Origin: Desulfosarcina widdelii
GTDB taxonomy: Bacteria > Desulfobacterota > Desulfobacteria > Desulfobacterales > Desulfosarcinaceae
Direction of reading: 5' to 3'
NCBI RefSeq assembly: GCF_009688965.1
Contig: NZ_AP021875.1
Location: 1,488,001 to 1,552,000, forward strand
Length of the DNA stretch: 64,000 nucleotides
Shown: positions 52,964 to 63,991 of the stretch, one piece after another
How the letters are laid out: each line of letters begins with the position of its first letter
Numbering within the stretch: position 1 is the first letter of the stretch
The notes under the pieces: model-generated
What the model was told of the DNA's origin: nothing
Databases searched by the model: none
Seen by the model: only the letters and a program-made list of their open reading frames with translations
Made by a program: the position numbers and the translations under genes

Positions 52964-54082
52964 TCACAAATAATGAAATGGGTCCGTTTCCATGTCATTG
53001 GCCTCCACATCGGCCGATATGCCGGCGTCCTCGATCACTTTGCGAATGGCGCTGGATAGCGCATCGACAACAATGTGCTCCGATCCAAAATGGCCGATGT
53101 CCACCAGCCCGATACCGGCCTGCTGGGCATCCCTGGCCGTATGATAGCCCAGATCCCCGCTCACATAAACGTCTGCTCCCGAAGCCACGGCGGATTTGAA
53201 CAGCCCGGATCCGCTGCCCGAGCAAAGGGCCACCGTCTCCACCGGCATAGCTGCCGGACCGGTAACCTTGACCATGTAAAGATTCAAAACCGCTTTGAGG
53301 GTTTTCGAAAAATCGGCCAGGGTCATCGGGGAGGGCAGCCTTCCCACCCGTCCCAACCCGATCCCGAGATCCTGTCCGCTGAGGGGATAGACATCGTATG
53401 CCATGGCTTCGTAAGGATGCGCCTGCCTGGCCGCTGCCACCACCCGGTCCACATCGTCGCGGTCTGCGAGAACTTCAATGCGGCTCTCCCGGACCTCCGT
53501 CAGGGCCCCGACCTTCCCAACGGACGGCGTCGCCAGCTCGCCCGGTTGGAAAGAGCCCATGCCTTCGCACCGAAAACTGCAGGACGAATAGTTGCCGATC
53601 CGGCCGGCTCCTTTTGCGAATACGGCATCCATGATCGCCTTGGCATGGGTTTCAGGCGCGAATACGACCACCTTACAGCGGTTGGCATCGGCCGGCTGGT
53701 CCAACACCCGGAGCGAATGCAACGCCATGCGGCTGGCAAGCATGTCGTTGAGCCCGCCCGCAGCGCTGTCCAGATTGGTGTGGGCGCAGAAAATCGCCAG
53801 CTTTGCGGCCAGGGCCATTTCGGCAATCCGTCCGGTCGGCGTATCGCTGTCGATCCGCTTGAGCGGTTTGAAGATCAACGGGTGGTGGGTAACCAGCAGA
53901 TTTACGTTGTTTTCGATGGCCGCGGCCACCACCTCGGGAAGCGGATCCAGTGCCGTCCACACTTTTTTAACCGGCCAGGCGCGGCTGCCGATCTGAAGGC
54001 CGACGTTGTCCCACGATTCGGCCAGGCGCGGCGGGGCCAGGTCGTCAAGCAGGCGTATGAATTGGCCAACGGTTGCCGTCAT
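52964..54082 (-). CDS. NIF3-like dinuclear metal-center protein
   Basis: The 372-residue protein has NIF3/YbgI signatures: the N-terminus LAPPRLAESWDNVGLQIG, the metal site THHPLIFKPLKRID, FCAHTNLDSAAGGLNDMLA and the C-terminal GSGSGLFKSAVASGADVYVSGDLGYH. The mid insertion of about 120 residues is found in the longer, GTP cyclohydrolase I type 2-like annotated form. The true substrate is uncertain. TTGGAGAG lies before the ATG at 54082. The gene is the first of a minus-strand run with the zinc-ribbon gene and rnpB. Confidence 0.9.
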   Translation of the reverse strand: MTATVGQFIRLLDDLAPPRLAESWDNVGLQIGSRAWPVKKVWTALDPLPEVVAAAIENNVNLLVTHHPLIFKPLKRIDSDTPTGRIAEMALAAKLAIFCAHTNLDSAAGGLNDMLASRMALHSLRVLDQPADANRCKVVVFAPETHAKAIMDAVFAKGAGRIGNYSSCSFRCEGMGSFQPGELATPSVGKVGALTEVRESRIEVLADRDDVDRVVAAARQAHPYEAMAYDVYPLSGQDLGIGLGRVGRLPSPMTLADFSKTLKAVLNLYMVKVTGPAAMPVETVALCSGSGSGLFKSAVASGADVYVSGDLGYHTARDAQQAGIGLVDIGHFGSEHIVVDALSSAIRKVIEDAGISADVEANDMETDPFHYL

Positions 54083-54268
54083 GTCACGCTCTCCAAGGAC
54101 GTAAAAAAGGCGCGGGAGCCGGAACCTCGCCGCGCCGAATCGCCTTTTCCTCTGGACACCATAAGGTGTCGCGACCTCCGGGCGTTGCGGTTTTTCGAAC
54201 GGAACCGGAGAAATACCCGTGTCGAGCGGTTCGAATCCTCAAAAAAGCTCGAAACGAATGTAAGGGAG

Positions 54269-54341
54269 TGGGCCCACCTGGGATCGAACCAGGGACCGAC
54301 CGGTTATGAGCCGGTGGCTCTGCCAACTGAGCTATGGGCCC
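54269..54341 (-). tRNA. tRNA with CAU anticodon (Met, or Ile2)
   Basis: On the minus strand a full cloverleaf is seen: 7-bp acceptor GGGCCCA/TGGGCCC, D-arm with AGCTCAGTTGGCAGAGC, anticodon stem-loop CCGGCTCATAACCGG with anticodon CAT, and TΨC arm CCTGGTTCGATCCCAGG. No CCA is encoded. The sequence fits elongator tRNA-Met best, but a lysidine-modified tRNA-Ile2 also has CAU and cannot be excluded without covariance analysis. Confidence 0.93.
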
Positions 54342-54414
54342 CAATAAATTGCGATTGTTTCCTACTCTCGCCGTTGTCATTTGTCAAGCCAATGGGAAAC
54401 TGCCCATGCGCGAA

Positions 54415-56295
54415 TCAATTGTCAATGAAGCTCTTGAGTTTGCGGCTGCGTGTGGGGTGACGCAGTTTTCTCAGGGCTTTGGCTTCGATCTGCCGGATTC
54501 GCTCACGGGTAACCGTGAAATCCTGTCCCACTTCTTCCAGAGTGTGATCCGCCTTCTCGCCGATTCCGAAGCGCATGCGCAGGACCTTCTCCTCCCGGGG
54601 GGTCAGCGTCGCCAGCACTTTGCGGGTCTGTTCGGCCAGGTTCATGCTAACGGCCGCCTCGGAGGGCAGCATGAACTTCTTGTCCTCGATAAAATCGCCC
54701 AGATGGCTGTCCTCTTCCTCACCGATGGGGGTTTCCAGAGAAATGGGTTCCCTTGCGATCTTGAGCACCTTGCGTACCTTGTCGATGGGAATTTCCATTT
54801 TTTCGGCGATCTCTTCCGGACGGGGTTCCCTGCCGAACTCCTGGACCAGGTAACGGGAAGTGCGGATCAGCTTGTTGATGGTTTCGATCATATGTACCGG
54901 GATGCGGATCGTCCGGGCCTGGTCGGCAATGGCCCGCGTGATGGCCTGCCGGATCCACCAAGTGGCGTAGGTGCTGAACTTGTACCCGCGCCGGTATTCA
55001 AACTTGTCCACCGCCTTCATCAACCCGATGTTGCCCTCCTGGATGAGATCCAGAAACTGCAGCCCCCGGTTGGTGTATTTTTTGGCAATGCTGACCACCA
55101 ACCGCAGATTGGCCCGGATCAACTCGCTTTTGGCGAACTTGGCCCGCAGGCGGCCTTCGTCCACGCTGGCCATGACCCGCTTCAGGTTGCGGTTGTTGGC
55201 TTTGAAGGCGTTTTCTTTTTCCACCAGCTGTTCGGACATGCTTTTCAGGTGGGTGTAGATGCGTCCCAGGCTTTCGTCATCGAGACTGGATTGTTTCCTG
55301 GCCCACTGCATGAATTTGGATTTGGTGGTCAGGTTTTCGCGAAGATCCCGGATCGTTGCACCGAAAGCCTCCGCCGTGATGGCCACCAGTTTGTTCTGGG
55401 CATCGAACCAGTCAATCAGTCGGCGGATATGCGCTTCGATTCGATCAATGACGCCGCCTTCGAGCCGCCAGCTCTTGAGCAGTTCAAAAATCTTGTTGTT
55501 GCGCCGCATGATGCATCGCCGCACCCGCCTGGCTTCGTCAGGCTCCATCTGTTCGGCGAACATACGGTCACGGAACGCCTGGATTTCATCGTTTACCTGG
55601 CGGATTGCGGAAATGGTTTCCAGAAAACTTTCGATCTGAACCATCTCGTCCACATAAGCATCGCCCTCATCCACGTCGCGCAATACATGCTTGGGCCGCA
55701 GGGCGCCTTTTTCGATCAGGTTTCCGAATTCGAGGATGTACTGTACGCCCAAAGAGGTTTCCAGCAGGGCCTTGAGAACGTCCTGCTCTCCCGCTTCGAT
55801 CTTTTTGGCGATCTCCACCTCTCCTTCGCGGCTGAGCAGAGTGACCATCCCCATCTCGCGCAGATACATTTTCACCGGGTCGGTCACCGATCCGAAATCG
55901 GATACGCTTACGGCCTTGCTCAATACCGCCTTCTTTTCGGAAGCGCTCTCTTTTTCGGTTGTTTCCCCTTCTTTTTCGATGATCTCGATGTCCATGTCGT
56001 CGAACATCATCAGGGTATCGTCGATCATCTCCGAAGACATCATCTCGTTGGGCAGCGCCTCGTTGATTTCGTCATAGGTCAGCGAGCCCTGCTCTTTGCC
56101 TTTTTTAATAAGCGCCTTGAGCGCTTTCTGGTCGTTCTTTTCAGTGGTCTTCGCGTTTTTGTCCGATTGTTTTTCCTTTGCAGCGGCGCCGACTGCAGCC
56201 TTTTTACCGGCCGGAGCCTTCGCTTTTTTCGCGGCTGTCTTTTTTGCAGCCGGTCTGGCTTTGACGCTGCGCTTGTCATCGGATTTTTTGGTCAT
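54415..56295 (-). CDS. rpoD: RNA polymerase primary sigma factor sigma-70
   Basis: The 626-residue protein is a primary sigma factor. It has a basic, Ala/Lys-rich N-terminal leader (1-60), region 1.1 and a long non-conserved insertion, then region 2 ([63 protein letters not shown]) with the -10 binding aromatic residues, region 3, and region 4 with a C-terminal helix-turn-helix ([24 protein letters not shown]). It follows dnaG by 36 bases in the usual dnaG-rpoD order of the macromolecular-synthesis operon. Confidence 0.96.
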   Translation of the reverse strand: MTKKSDDKRSVKARPAAKKTAAKKAKAPAGKKAAVGAAAKEKQSDKNAKTTEKNDQKALKALIKKGKEQGSLTYDEINEALPNEMMSSEMIDDTLMMFDDMDIEIIEKEGETTEKESASEKKAVLSKAVSVSDFGSVTDPVKMYLREMGMVTLLSREGEVEIAKKIEAGEQDVLKALLETSLGVQYILEFGNLIEKGALRPKHVLRDVDEGDAYVDEMVQIESFLETISAIRQVNDEIQAFRDRMFAEQMEPDEARRVRRCIMRRNNKIFELLKSWRLEGGVIDRIEAHIRRLIDWFDAQNKLVAITAEAFGATIRDLRENLTTKSKFMQWARKQSSLDDESLGRIYTHLKSMSEQLVEKENAFKANNRNLKRVMASVDEGRLRAKFAKSELIRANLRLVVSIAKKYTNRGLQFLDLIQEGNIGLMKAVDKFEYRRGYKFSTYATWWIRQAITRAIADQARTIRIPVHMIETINKLIRTSRYLVQEFGREPRPEEIAEKMEIPIDKVRKVLKIAREPISLETPIGEEEDSHLGDFIEDKKFMLPSEAAVSMNLAEQTRKVLATLTPREEKVLRMRFGIGEKADHTLEEVGQDFTVTRERIRQIEAKALRKLRHPTRSRKLKSFIDN

Positions 56296-56330
56296 GCCGT
56301 TTGCCTCCTGAATAGATACAGGATTATTAT

Positions 56331-58148
56331 TTAAAATGGGGGCGCATCGCTTTGCCGCGCCGTTTTCCCTTGCGCCTGAAGCTGCTTTTCCCGCAATAGT
56401 TGGGCCAAAAGAGCATCGTCACCGCTTTTTTCGGCGGCTTCGATCCGTTTAAGCAGTTCCTTGTCCCGACGTCTGATGCTGTTTTCAAACTGGTGGATCA
56501 GGGCCATGCAGCCCTGCCTGCCCCAATGTTCGTCGTTGATGGACAGTCGGGTCACCACCGCTCTTTTTTCCGGGTCCTCCCAGCGGGATACCAGGCTGGC
56601 AATATCGCTGCCGTTTTGGTTGAAATGATCGATGATCTCCTTTCCTATCTCCGTCAGTACGGGATCGGTAAAATGGTCGGTCAGCCGCCTCCGCTGTATA
56701 TCGGCGACCATCTCCGGAAACTGAAGCATCATGGCCACCAGGCGCCGCTCCATCCGGTAGGTTTCTCCCCTTACCGAGGTCGCCTCCCGGACCGGGTCTC
56801 TTTCGCCGCCTGTGTTTGTCCATGCCGGTCTGGCCGGTGCAGGCTTCCAGCGGCGGATTTTATCCAGGACAATCGATTCCTCCACCCCGATTCGTTCGGC
56901 CAGGTGCTTGATCCGCAGCGAGCGGGCCACCGGATCGCCAATGGCTGCAATCGCCGGTCTCAGGTCGTTGACGATGCGCACCTTGCCTTCGACGCTCAAC
57001 CCGTATCGGTCCACCGCCGATTCGGCCATGAAGGAAAACATGGCCATGGCGCTGTTGGCCGCTTTCATAAAATCGTCAGGCCCCTGCTCCATTAAGAAAG
57101 AGTCCGGATCATGGCCTTCGGGCAGCACCAGAATCCTGGCCTCCAGGTCTCCTTTCTGAAAAACCGCGACACTGCGCTGGGCCGCCTTGATTCCCGCCTG
57201 GTCAGAGTCGTAAACCAGAACGGCTTTGCCCCCCTCGCCCACGAATCCCCGGAGGATGCGGACATGATCCGCCGTCAGGGATGTGCCCAGGGTGGCCACC
57301 GTGTTTGCGATGCCGAACTGGTGCATGGAGAGCAGGTCGAAATATCCTTCCACCACGTAAACCGTCCCTGTTTCCCGGCATTTGGGGCGAGCCGCGTTCA
57401 GCCCGTAAAGGGAGCGGCTTTTGTTGTATACAGGGGTTTCGGGACTATTCAGGTATTTGGGAAGCGCGTCGTCCATCACGCGGCCGCCAAACCCGATGGG
57501 CTGATTCTGGGCGTTGAAAATGGGAAAAACGATCCGGTTGCGAAACCGGTCGTAATAGCCCTCCCCTTTTTTACGGGGAACAATCAGGCCCGCCTGCGCG
57601 GCCATGACCGGCGACCTTTTGCGTGAATGCAGGTACCGGGTAAGATGGTCCCAGCCATCGGGGGCGAATCCCAGCCTGTAGTCGTCGATGGTCTTCCGGG
57701 TCATTCCCCGTTTCAGCAGATAGCCCATGGCCTGCTGCCCTTCCCTGCCTGAAAGCAAACGCTCGCGGTAAAACGCCATGGCTTCGTCGATAAGCGTTAG
57801 TATCGTTTCCCGCTCCGTCAACTTTTTTTTCTCGGAAGGGGACAGATCCCGGGTGGGAAGATCGATTCCGTAACGCCGGGCCAGTGTGCGCGCCGCTTCG
57901 GGGAAGGAGAGGCCGCCCTGTTTCATCAGAAAAGTGAAAACGTTCCCGCCGGCACCGCAGCCGAAACAATGAAAGATCTGTTTATCCGGGCTCACCGTGA
58001 AAGATGGGGTTTTTTCAGCGTGAAAAGGGCATAGCCCCAGGAAGTTACGCCCTGCGCGCCGCAGGGAGACAACTTCCGATACGATATCGACGATATCGGA
58101 AGCGTTTTTGATCGCTTCAATTTTGTCTTCAGGGATTAGCGCCGCCAA
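56331..58148 (-). CDS. dnaG: DNA primase
   Basis: DnaG makes RNA primers at the fork. The product (605 residues from the chosen start) has the CHC2 zinc finger [26 protein letters not shown], the TOPRIM stretch [18 protein letters not shown] and a C-terminal helical region that binds DnaB. The start is odd: no ATG opens the frame. TTG at 58148 has GGAGG 9 bases before it and fits the usual N-terminus ([21 protein letters not shown]). TTG at 58169 is the other candidate, with no good ribosome site. Confidence 0.93.
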   Translation of the reverse strand: MAALIPEDKIEAIKNASDIVDIVSEVVSLRRAGRNFLGLCPFHAEKTPSFTVSPDKQIFHCFGCGAGGNVFTFLMKQGGLSFPEAARTLARRYGIDLPTRDLSPSEKKKLTERETILTLIDEAMAFYRERLLSGREGQQAMGYLLKRGMTRKTIDDYRLGFAPDGWDHLTRYLHSRKRSPVMAAQAGLIVPRKKGEGYYDRFRNRIVFPIFNAQNQPIGFGGRVMDDALPKYLNSPETPVYNKSRSLYGLNAARPKCRETGTVYVVEGYFDLLSMHQFGIANTVATLGTSLTADHVRILRGFVGEGGKAVLVYDSDQAGIKAAQRSVAVFQKGDLEARILVLPEGHDPDSFLMEQGPDDFMKAANSAMAMFSFMAESAVDRYGLSVEGKVRIVNDLRPAIAAIGDPVARSLRIKHLAERIGVEESIVLDKIRRWKPAPARPAWTNTGGERDPVREATSVRGETYRMERRLVAMMLQFPEMVADIQRRRLTDHFTDPVLTEIGKEIIDHFNQNGSDIASLVSRWEDPEKRAVVTRLSINDEHWGRQGCMALIHQFENSIRRRDKELLKRIEAAEKSGDDALLAQLLREKQLQAQGKTARQSDAPPF

Positions 58149-58379
58149 GAAAAGCCGCCTCCATTTCAAATGGATTCGGGTTTATTCGTGTTCCGGTAGG
58201 ACCGGGACCGTTTTTACGAGGGTACGGTCATGGGCCGGATCGGCGGTGGATATGACGCCTGAACGCCGGGACAGTGCCTGTAGCTAATGTGTGCATAGGG
58301 CCAACCTTTTTTAAATTTAACAAGATAAACCCCGGGCTGTTGGTTGTCAATGCGACTTATGTGTTCTGTAGATAAAAAA

Positions 58380-58967
58380 TCAGAGGGTTCCCTTTGAAGA
58401 AAGGATGCCGGGACGGGTCGTATCGGTTCGAACAGCCTGTTTGAGGGCCCGGCCCACGGACTTGAAAAGCGACTCCAGGACATGATGCTCGTTTTCCCCG
58501 TAAGGAACGTTGACGTGCAGATTCATTCCGCCTTTGACGGCAAAGGCCCTGAAAAATTCCTTGGCGAGACCGGCATCGAAGGGTCCGACGCAATCCAGGG
58601 CCTTTGGCAGGTTGTAAACCAGATACGGCCGGTTGGACAGGTCGATGGCCACCTGGGCAAGGGCTTCGTCCATGGGGGTCACGGCAAATCCGTAACGCTC
58701 GATGCCGGCCCGGTTGTCCAGTGCCGCCGATACAGCCTCTCCCAGAACCAGCCCGGCATCCTCCACGGTATGATGGAAATCGACATCCAGATCTCCGTTG
58801 GCCGTGACACTCAAATCGAAGCGTCCGTGAACGCAAAACAGGGTCAACATATGGTCGAAAAAAGGGATGCCGGTGTGGACATCGGCTTTTCCCTCCCCAT
58901 CCAGCTCGATCTCCACCGCAACCTGGGTTTCCGTCGTTTTCCTTTCAATCCGGCTGGTTCGACTCAT
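58380..58967 (-). CDS. hisB: Imidazoleglycerol-phosphate dehydratase
   Basis: HisB (dehydratase only, no phosphatase domain) works in histidine synthesis, manganese-dependent. The 195-residue protein has the histidine-rich motifs FFDHMLTLFCVHGRFDL, DVDFHHTVEDAGLVLGEAV and GENEHHVLESLFKSVGRALK. The ATG at 58967 has AAGGAG upstream and overlaps the stop of the small preceding gene. No other his genes are present in the window. Confidence 0.95.
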   Translation of the reverse strand: MSRTSRIERKTTETQVAVEIELDGEGKADVHTGIPFFDHMLTLFCVHGRFDLSVTANGDLDVDFHHTVEDAGLVLGEAVSAALDNRAGIERYGFAVTPMDEALAQVAIDLSNRPYLVYNLPKALDCVGPFDAGLAKEFFRAFAVKGGMNLHVNVPYGENEHHVLESLFKSVGRALKQAVRTDTTRPGILSSKGTL

Positions 58968-59275
58968 CAAGGTTCTCCTTGCAATCGGGATTCATCGTCC
59001 GCATCAATGGTATTGTCGATCAGTATCATCTGATCTTCAGGAATTTTTTCCTCTTCGGGAATCATTTTCAGAAATTGTGCGAAGTTGGCACGACGTTCTT
59101 GTTTGACTCTGTAGAGCGCATTGTTTTTGATGCTGCGCCGATCGAACCCGCTGCGGCGCGGGCGGCCGGAGCGGCACTCGGGCACCCTTGGCCGCTGGGA
59201 ACTCAGACGCCGGTCGAACTGACGACGTCGACCTCCGTAATCGACAATTTCAGGCTCTTTGGGGTTTTCGTCCAT
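58967..59275 (-). CDS. Small Arg-rich protein of unknown function upstream of hisB
   Basis: I do not recognise this 102-residue protein. It has an RRRQFDRRL..FDRRSIKNN pattern, Arg/Asp rich in the first 55 residues, and an acidic end (IPEEEKIPEDQMILIDNTIDADDES). The R-R-x(3)-D-R-R patterns recur twice (GRRRQFDRRLS and SGFDRRSI). No signal or membrane segment. It ends in a TGA that overlaps the hisB ATG, so the two are likely translated together. Real gene status rests on this coupling and on a good start. Confidence 0.65.
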   Translation of the reverse strand: MDENPKEPEIVDYGGRRRQFDRRLSSQRPRVPECRSGRPRRSGFDRRSIKNNALYRVKQERRANFAQFLKMIPEEEKIPEDQMILIDNTIDADDESRLQGEP

Positions 59276-59469
59276 TTATGCTTTAATACCTTGAAACGGC
59301 AGTCAAAGCAAGCGCTTCGACGCAAAGAACCGGTCAGTTCGGGTACCCGATTCATCCGAAAAAGAGCTTGCCTCCATCCGCTTCGGGCATGTACACCCCA
59401 TTTGAAATCAAATCCGGCAGTCTGCCCGTCGGCAATATGCCTGTGGGCAGTGCCAAAAAAGGAGCTTAG

Positions 59470-61224
59470 ATGAAGCGAACAGGCCCCATTGAACTGAAGG
59501 ACGCCTTCAAACAGGCGACCGACGATCAGGATAAAATCTGTCAACCGGAAAAAACCGTGGCTACGGTGAAAAAACGCATGCAGTCCATGGATTTGAAAAT
59601 CCTTGAAAAGACTGAGCGTATCGACAATGGCCGGCTGGACATCCCCGTTTTTTTCAGCACCTGCGGTCACGATGCCCGGGCGGTTATCGGCACCCGGAAA
59701 CAGATGGGCAAAGGCGCCACTCCCGCCCAGGCTGAGGCCAGCGCGGTGATGGAACTGGCCGAACGGTTCAGTTTCTTCAGTTTCTATAAAAATCGGAGCT
59801 ACACGCAAACGGGGACCCGGGAACAGTTTCGCGAAGAGGCCATCTCATTTACGCAAATTGCCAAATCCGTACATGACGAATCGGACGATCTTTCCGCTGC
59901 CAAAAAGATTTTCGAAACCCTGCCCCTTCGCTGGACCGGCGCCTGGAACCTGACCCGGGAAAAAGAAGTGCTGGTTCCCATCGACTGGTTCTATGCCATC
60001 AATGCTTTCAACGGCCCTTCGGCGGGCAATTGCGTGGAAGAAGCACTGGTTCAGGGCATCTGCGAAATCGTCGAACGGCACGTGTCGTCGCTGATCAGTC
60101 GCAAGCGGCTGCCTGCAGCGCGAATCGACCCGCAGTCGACAACCGACCGGCTGGTCATGGAAATGCTGGACAAGTACGCCAGGGCAGGCGTCGAGCTGTT
60201 CGTCAACGACTTTACCCTGGACATGGGAATTCCCTCCATCGCGGTGCTGGCCTACGATCCGGCCACATTTCCCGCCAAAAGCGAAATCGTCTGGACCGCC
60301 GGAACCACCCCCGGTCCGGAAAAAGCCCTCAGCCGGGCGTTGACCGAGGTTGCCCAACTGGCTGGCGACTTTAACTCCGGGGCCAACTACGAAGCATCGG
60401 GCCTGCCCAAATTTACCCGGCTCGGCGATGCTGCCTACATCATGGAAGCTCCCGGACCGATTTCGATGACCGACCTGCCAGACCTCTCCAACGAAAACAT
60501 CCGCAAAGAGGTGGAGGCATTGATCCAGGCCCTTGGCCAGCGCGACTACGAGGTGCTGACCATCGACACCACCCATCCCCAACTGGCCGTGCCGGCCCTT
60601 TACACCATCATCCCTGGCGCCCATTTCCGGGAACGGGCCGCCGGAACCAGTGTGGCTATGTTCGCTGCAAAAATCGCCACGGAAAACTTCGGTCCGGACG
60701 ACGCCATCCGGCGTTTAACGGAAATGGAACGCCTGTTGCCGGGTAAATATTTCATTCAGTTCTACCTGGGCAACTGCCACCTGGAAAAAGGCGATCCCCG
60801 GCTGGCCCTGACACATTTTTCCCGGGCCCTGGACCTTTCCCTGGACCTGGCGTCAGCCAGGCAGGATATTCCCAGCATTTATTCCTACATGGGCGTCTGC
60901 TACAAGGACCTGGGCGACTATGAAAACGCCCTTGCCGTGCTGGCTAAGGGCGAAGCCCTGGATGCACGGCGTACGGACATTTACAACCTCATGGGATTTT
61001 GCCATTTCATGCGCAAGGAACACGAGGCCGCCATCCGCTGCTTTGAAAAGGTCATCCAACTGGATCCCGGTTCGGCCATCGACTACGCCAACATTGCCTC
61101 CAACTACCGGGACATGGGCAGGACCCAAGATGCGGTGCAGTACTACCGCCTGGCCCTGGAACTGGATCCATCCATCGACTTTGCCAGGGACAATCTTGCG
61201 CGATTGGCTGGAGACAACTCATAA
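59470..61224 (+). CDS. YcaO-domain protein with C-terminal TPR repeats
   Basis: The 584-residue protein has a YcaO domain (about 60-400) and TPR repeats (about 420-580). ATP-binding motifs of YcaO are visible: [32 protein letters not shown] and [18 protein letters not shown] units include [28 protein letters not shown], [31 protein letters not shown] and [30 protein letters not shown]. YcaO enzymes phosphorylate amides during azoline or thioamide formation, and the E. coli member acts with RimO on ribosomal protein S12. No peptide precursor or maturation partner was found nearby. Confidence 0.9.
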   Translation: MKRTGPIELKDAFKQATDDQDKICQPEKTVATVKKRMQSMDLKILEKTERIDNGRLDIPVFFSTCGHDARAVIGTRKQMGKGATPAQAEASAVMELAERFSFFSFYKNRSYTQTGTREQFREEAISFTQIAKSVHDESDDLSAAKKIFETLPLRWTGAWNLTREKEVLVPIDWFYAINAFNGPSAGNCVEEALVQGICEIVERHVSSLISRKRLPAARIDPQSTTDRLVMEMLDKYARAGVELFVNDFTLDMGIPSIAVLAYDPATFPAKSEIVWTAGTTPGPEKALSRALTEVAQLAGDFNSGANYEASGLPKFTRLGDAAYIMEAPGPISMTDLPDLSNENIRKEVEALIQALGQRDYEVLTIDTTHPQLAVPALYTIIPGAHFRERAAGTSVAMFAAKIATENFGPDDAIRRLTEMERLLPGKYFIQFYLGNCHLEKGDPRLALTHFSRALDLSLDLASARQDIPSIYSYMGVCYKDLGDYENALAVLAKGEALDARRTDIYNLMGFCHFMRKEHEAAIRCFEKVIQLDPGSAIDYANIASNYRDMGRTQDAVQYYRLALELDPSIDFARDNLARLAGDNS

Positions 61225-61349
61225 ACGTCGGGGGCCGATTGGCTCAAACCGGCTTCCGTGGATTACATGCACCGGCACCTTGCCAACCTCCTTCAGGCCG
61301 CTTACATTTAATTTCGACGACAAAAACAGCATTTCATCAGGAGGAATCC

Positions 61350-61553
61350 ATGAATCAAGAGAAGCTGACCGTTCCCAATATTTCCTGCGGCCACTGTGTA
61401 TCGGCCATCGAGTCGGAACTTGCCGAAATGGATGGCGTGACTTCAGTCAAGGCAGATGCCGAAACCAAAACCGTAACCGTTGGTTGGGAAGCCCCGGCTA
61501 CAATCGAAAGCATTCGGGCCATCCTGGACGAAATCAACTATCCGGCCCAATAA
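61350..61553 (+). CDS. copZ: Copper chaperone CopZ-like, HMA domain
   Basis: The 67-residue protein is one heavy-metal-associated domain with the metal site [15 protein letters not shown] (CxxC) and the [18 protein letters not shown] beta-turn region. It should carry Cu(I) to CopA. ATG at 61350 follows a clear AGGAGG. The stop TAA overlaps the copA ATG (TAATG), showing translation coupling. Confidence 0.9.
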   Translation: MNQEKLTVPNISCGHCVSAIESELAEMDGVTSVKADAETKTVTVGWEAPATIESIRAILDEINYPAQ

Positions 61554-63991
61554 TGGCAAATCAGACACTGACATTGCCTATTTCGGGGATGACCTGCGCC
61601 AACTGCGCCATGAACATCTCCCGAGGCCTGAACAAACTCCCAGGTGTCGACGAGGCCAACGTCAATTTCGCCGCCGAGCAGGCCGCTGTCACCTTCGATC
61701 CGAAGACTGTTTCTGCGAAGGATCTGATCGCAAAAGTGGAAGCGCTCGGCTTTAAGGTGACGACGGCGCACATCGATTTTCCGATTACGGGGATGACTTG
61801 CGCCAACTGCGCCATGAACGTCGAACGGGCTCTGGGTAAAAAAGTTCCCGGGGTGGTGAACGCGGCGGTCAATTTCGCCGCCGAGCGGGCCGCCGTCGAC
61901 TACCTTCCGTCCATGGCGACCCCGGACGATCTGGCAGCGGCGGTGGAAAAAGCCGGCTTCGGCGCCGTCATGGAGACGGAAGGCGAACCGGCCGACGCAG
62001 AAGCCGACGCCCGCGCAAGGGAAATTGCCGATCAGACCCGCAAGTTCACCGTGGGCGTCGTTTTCGCCCTGCCCCTCTTTCTTCTCAGCATGGCCAGGGA
62101 TTTCGGCGTCACCGGGCCATGGAGCCACCATGCGTGGGTGAACTGGTTTTTCCTTCTGCTGGCCACGCCCGTACAGTTCTACACCGGCTGGGACTACTAT
62201 GTCAGCGGCCTGAAGAGCCTGCGCAACAAAAGCGCCAACATGGACGTTCTGGTGGCCATGGGATCGTCCACCGCCTATGTCTACTCCCTGGCCGTCCTGC
62301 TGCTGCCCGGTTTGGGGGACCACGTCTACTTCGAAACCTCGGCGGTGATTATCACCCTGATCAAAATGGGCAAGCTGCTCGAGGCGCGCTCCAAGGGCAA
62401 AACCGGCAACGCCATCCGCAAACTGATGGGGCTGCGCCCCAAAACCGCCACCGTGATCCAAAAAGGGGTGGAGGTGGAGATCCCCATCGATCGGGTACGG
62501 GTGAATGACGTGGTAGTGGTGCGGCCCGGCGAACGAATTCCCGTGGACGGACGGGTGAACCAGGGCGTTTCGTCGGTGGACGAATCCATGCTCACTGGCG
62601 AGCCTATCCCCGTGGACAAAAAGGAAGGCGACACGGTCGCCGCCGGAACCATCAACAGCCAGGGAATGCTGACCTTTACCGCCACCCGGGTGGGGCGCAA
62701 AACCGCCCTGGCCCAGATCATCCGTTTGGTTCAGGAGGCCCAGGGCAGCAAGGCGCCCATTCAAGCCCTGGCGGATCGGGTGGCCGCCGTGTTCGTGCCG
62801 GCGATCATCGTCATCGCTCTGTTGGTTTTCGGGATCTGGATTCTGGTGTCTGGAGATTTCGTCACCGCCATGATCCGCATGGTGGCCGTTCTGGTCATTG
62901 CCTGCCCCTGCGCGCTGGGGCTGGCCACGCCTACGGCCATTATGGCCGGAACCGGCAAGGGCGCCGAAAGGGGCATGCTCATTAAAAACAGCCGCGCGCT
63001 TGAAGAGGCGACCCGCCTGACCACCGTGGTTCTGGATAAAACCGGCACCATTACCGAAGGCCGGCCGGTGGTTACCGATCTGCTTCCCGATGACCAAGGG
63101 AGCATGAGCGAAATGGAACTGCTCACCCTGGCCGCCTCGGTGGAAAAGGGGTCCGAGCACCCCTTAGGCCGGGCCATCGTAGAAAAGGCCGAAGCGACGG
63201 GCCTCACCCTGGCGAATTCGGTGGATTTCAAAGCCCACGGAGGCCACGGCGTAGAGGCCCGGGTGGAAGGCCGCACCCTGCGGGTGGGCAAACCGCGTTG
63301 GTTCGAGAAGGGATCGGTGAAGATGTCGTCCCAAACGGATATACGCATCGCCGAGCTTCAAAGCCAGGGCAAAACCGTCATGGTAACTGCCGAAGCGGAT
63401 CGCATCCTTGGAATCATCGGTGTATCGGACCGCATCAAGGCGGACTCTCCTCCGGCCGTGGCCCGCTTGAAGCAGATGGGCCTGGAAACCGTGATGCTTA
63501 CCGGCGACAACCGTCTGGCCGCCGAGGCCATCGGCAGGCAGGCCGGTGTCGATACGGTGGAAGCTGAAGTGCAACCGGAGGATAAGGCCCTGCGGGTCGA
63601 GGCGTTACAGGCCGAGGGAAAAATCGTGGCCATGGTGGGAGATGGAATCAATGACGCCCCGGCGCTGGCCCGCGCCGACGTCGGCATGGCCATCGGGACG
63701 GGCACGGATGTGGCCATCGAAACCGCCGAGGTGATCCTGGCGTCCGGATCGCTTAGCGGCGTTCCGCGGGTCATTGCCCTGAGCCGGGCTACCATGACGA
63801 CGATCCGCCAGAATCTGTTCTGGGCCTTTTTCTATAATGCCGTCTTGATCCCCGTGGCCGCGGGGGCGCTCTACCCGTTTGAAGGGCTGCCAATAATGCT
63901 GCGCCAGTTGCATCCCATTCTGGCCGCCCTGGCCATGGCCTTTTCCAGTATTTCGGTGGTATCCAACAGCTTGCGGCTATACCGAAAGTAA
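61553..63991 (+). CDS. copA: Copper-exporting P1B-type ATPase
   Basis: CopA exports Cu(I) from the cytosol using ATP. The 812-residue protein has two N-terminal HMA domains, each with GMTCANC (about 12-18 and 80-86), eight membrane helices, the intramembrane CPC metal site ([17 protein letters not shown], about residue 450), the phosphorylated aspartate in [10 protein letters not shown] (about residue 495), the TGE loop [11 protein letters not shown], and [20 protein letters not shown]. The ATG overlaps the copZ stop. The C-terminal stop lies 9 bases before the window end. Confidence 0.93.
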   Translation: MANQTLTLPISGMTCANCAMNISRGLNKLPGVDEANVNFAAEQAAVTFDPKTVSAKDLIAKVEALGFKVTTAHIDFPITGMTCANCAMNVERALGKKVPGVVNAAVNFAAERAAVDYLPSMATPDDLAAAVEKAGFGAVMETEGEPADAEADARAREIADQTRKFTVGVVFALPLFLLSMARDFGVTGPWSHHAWVNWFFLLLATPVQFYTGWDYYVSGLKSLRNKSANMDVLVAMGSSTAYVYSLAVLLLPGLGDHVYFETSAVIITLIKMGKLLEARSKGKTGNAIRKLMGLRPKTATVIQKGVEVEIPIDRVRVNDVVVVRPGERIPVDGRVNQGVSSVDESMLTGEPIPVDKKEGDTVAAGTINSQGMLTFTATRVGRKTALAQIIRLVQEAQGSKAPIQALADRVAAVFVPAIIVIALLVFGIWILVSGDFVTAMIRMVAVLVIACPCALGLATPTAIMAGTGKGAERGMLIKNSRALEEATRLTTVVLDKTGTITEGRPVVTDLLPDDQGSMSEMELLTLAASVEKGSEHPLGRAIVEKAEATGLTLANSVDFKAHGGHGVEARVEGRTLRVGKPRWFEKGSVKMSSQTDIRIAELQSQGKTVMVTAEADRILGIIGVSDRIKADSPPAVARLKQMGLETVMLTGDNRLAAEAIGRQAGVDTVEAEVQPEDKALRVEALQAEGKIVAMVGDGINDAPALARADVGMAIGTGTDVAIETAEVILASGSLSGVPRVIALSRATMTTIRQNLFWAFFYNAVLIPVAAGALYPFEGLPIMLRQLHPILAALAMAFSSISVVSNSLRLYRK

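Noticed and set aside
54334..56334. 666-residue plus-strand frame across rpoD
   Set aside because: It runs opposite to rpoD, which has all sigma-70 regions. The frame also starts inside the tRNA.
61538..63160. 540-residue minus-strand frame opposite copA
   Set aside because: It is rich in His, Gly and Asp as expected for the complement of GC-rich coding sequence and has no known motif; copA is certain.
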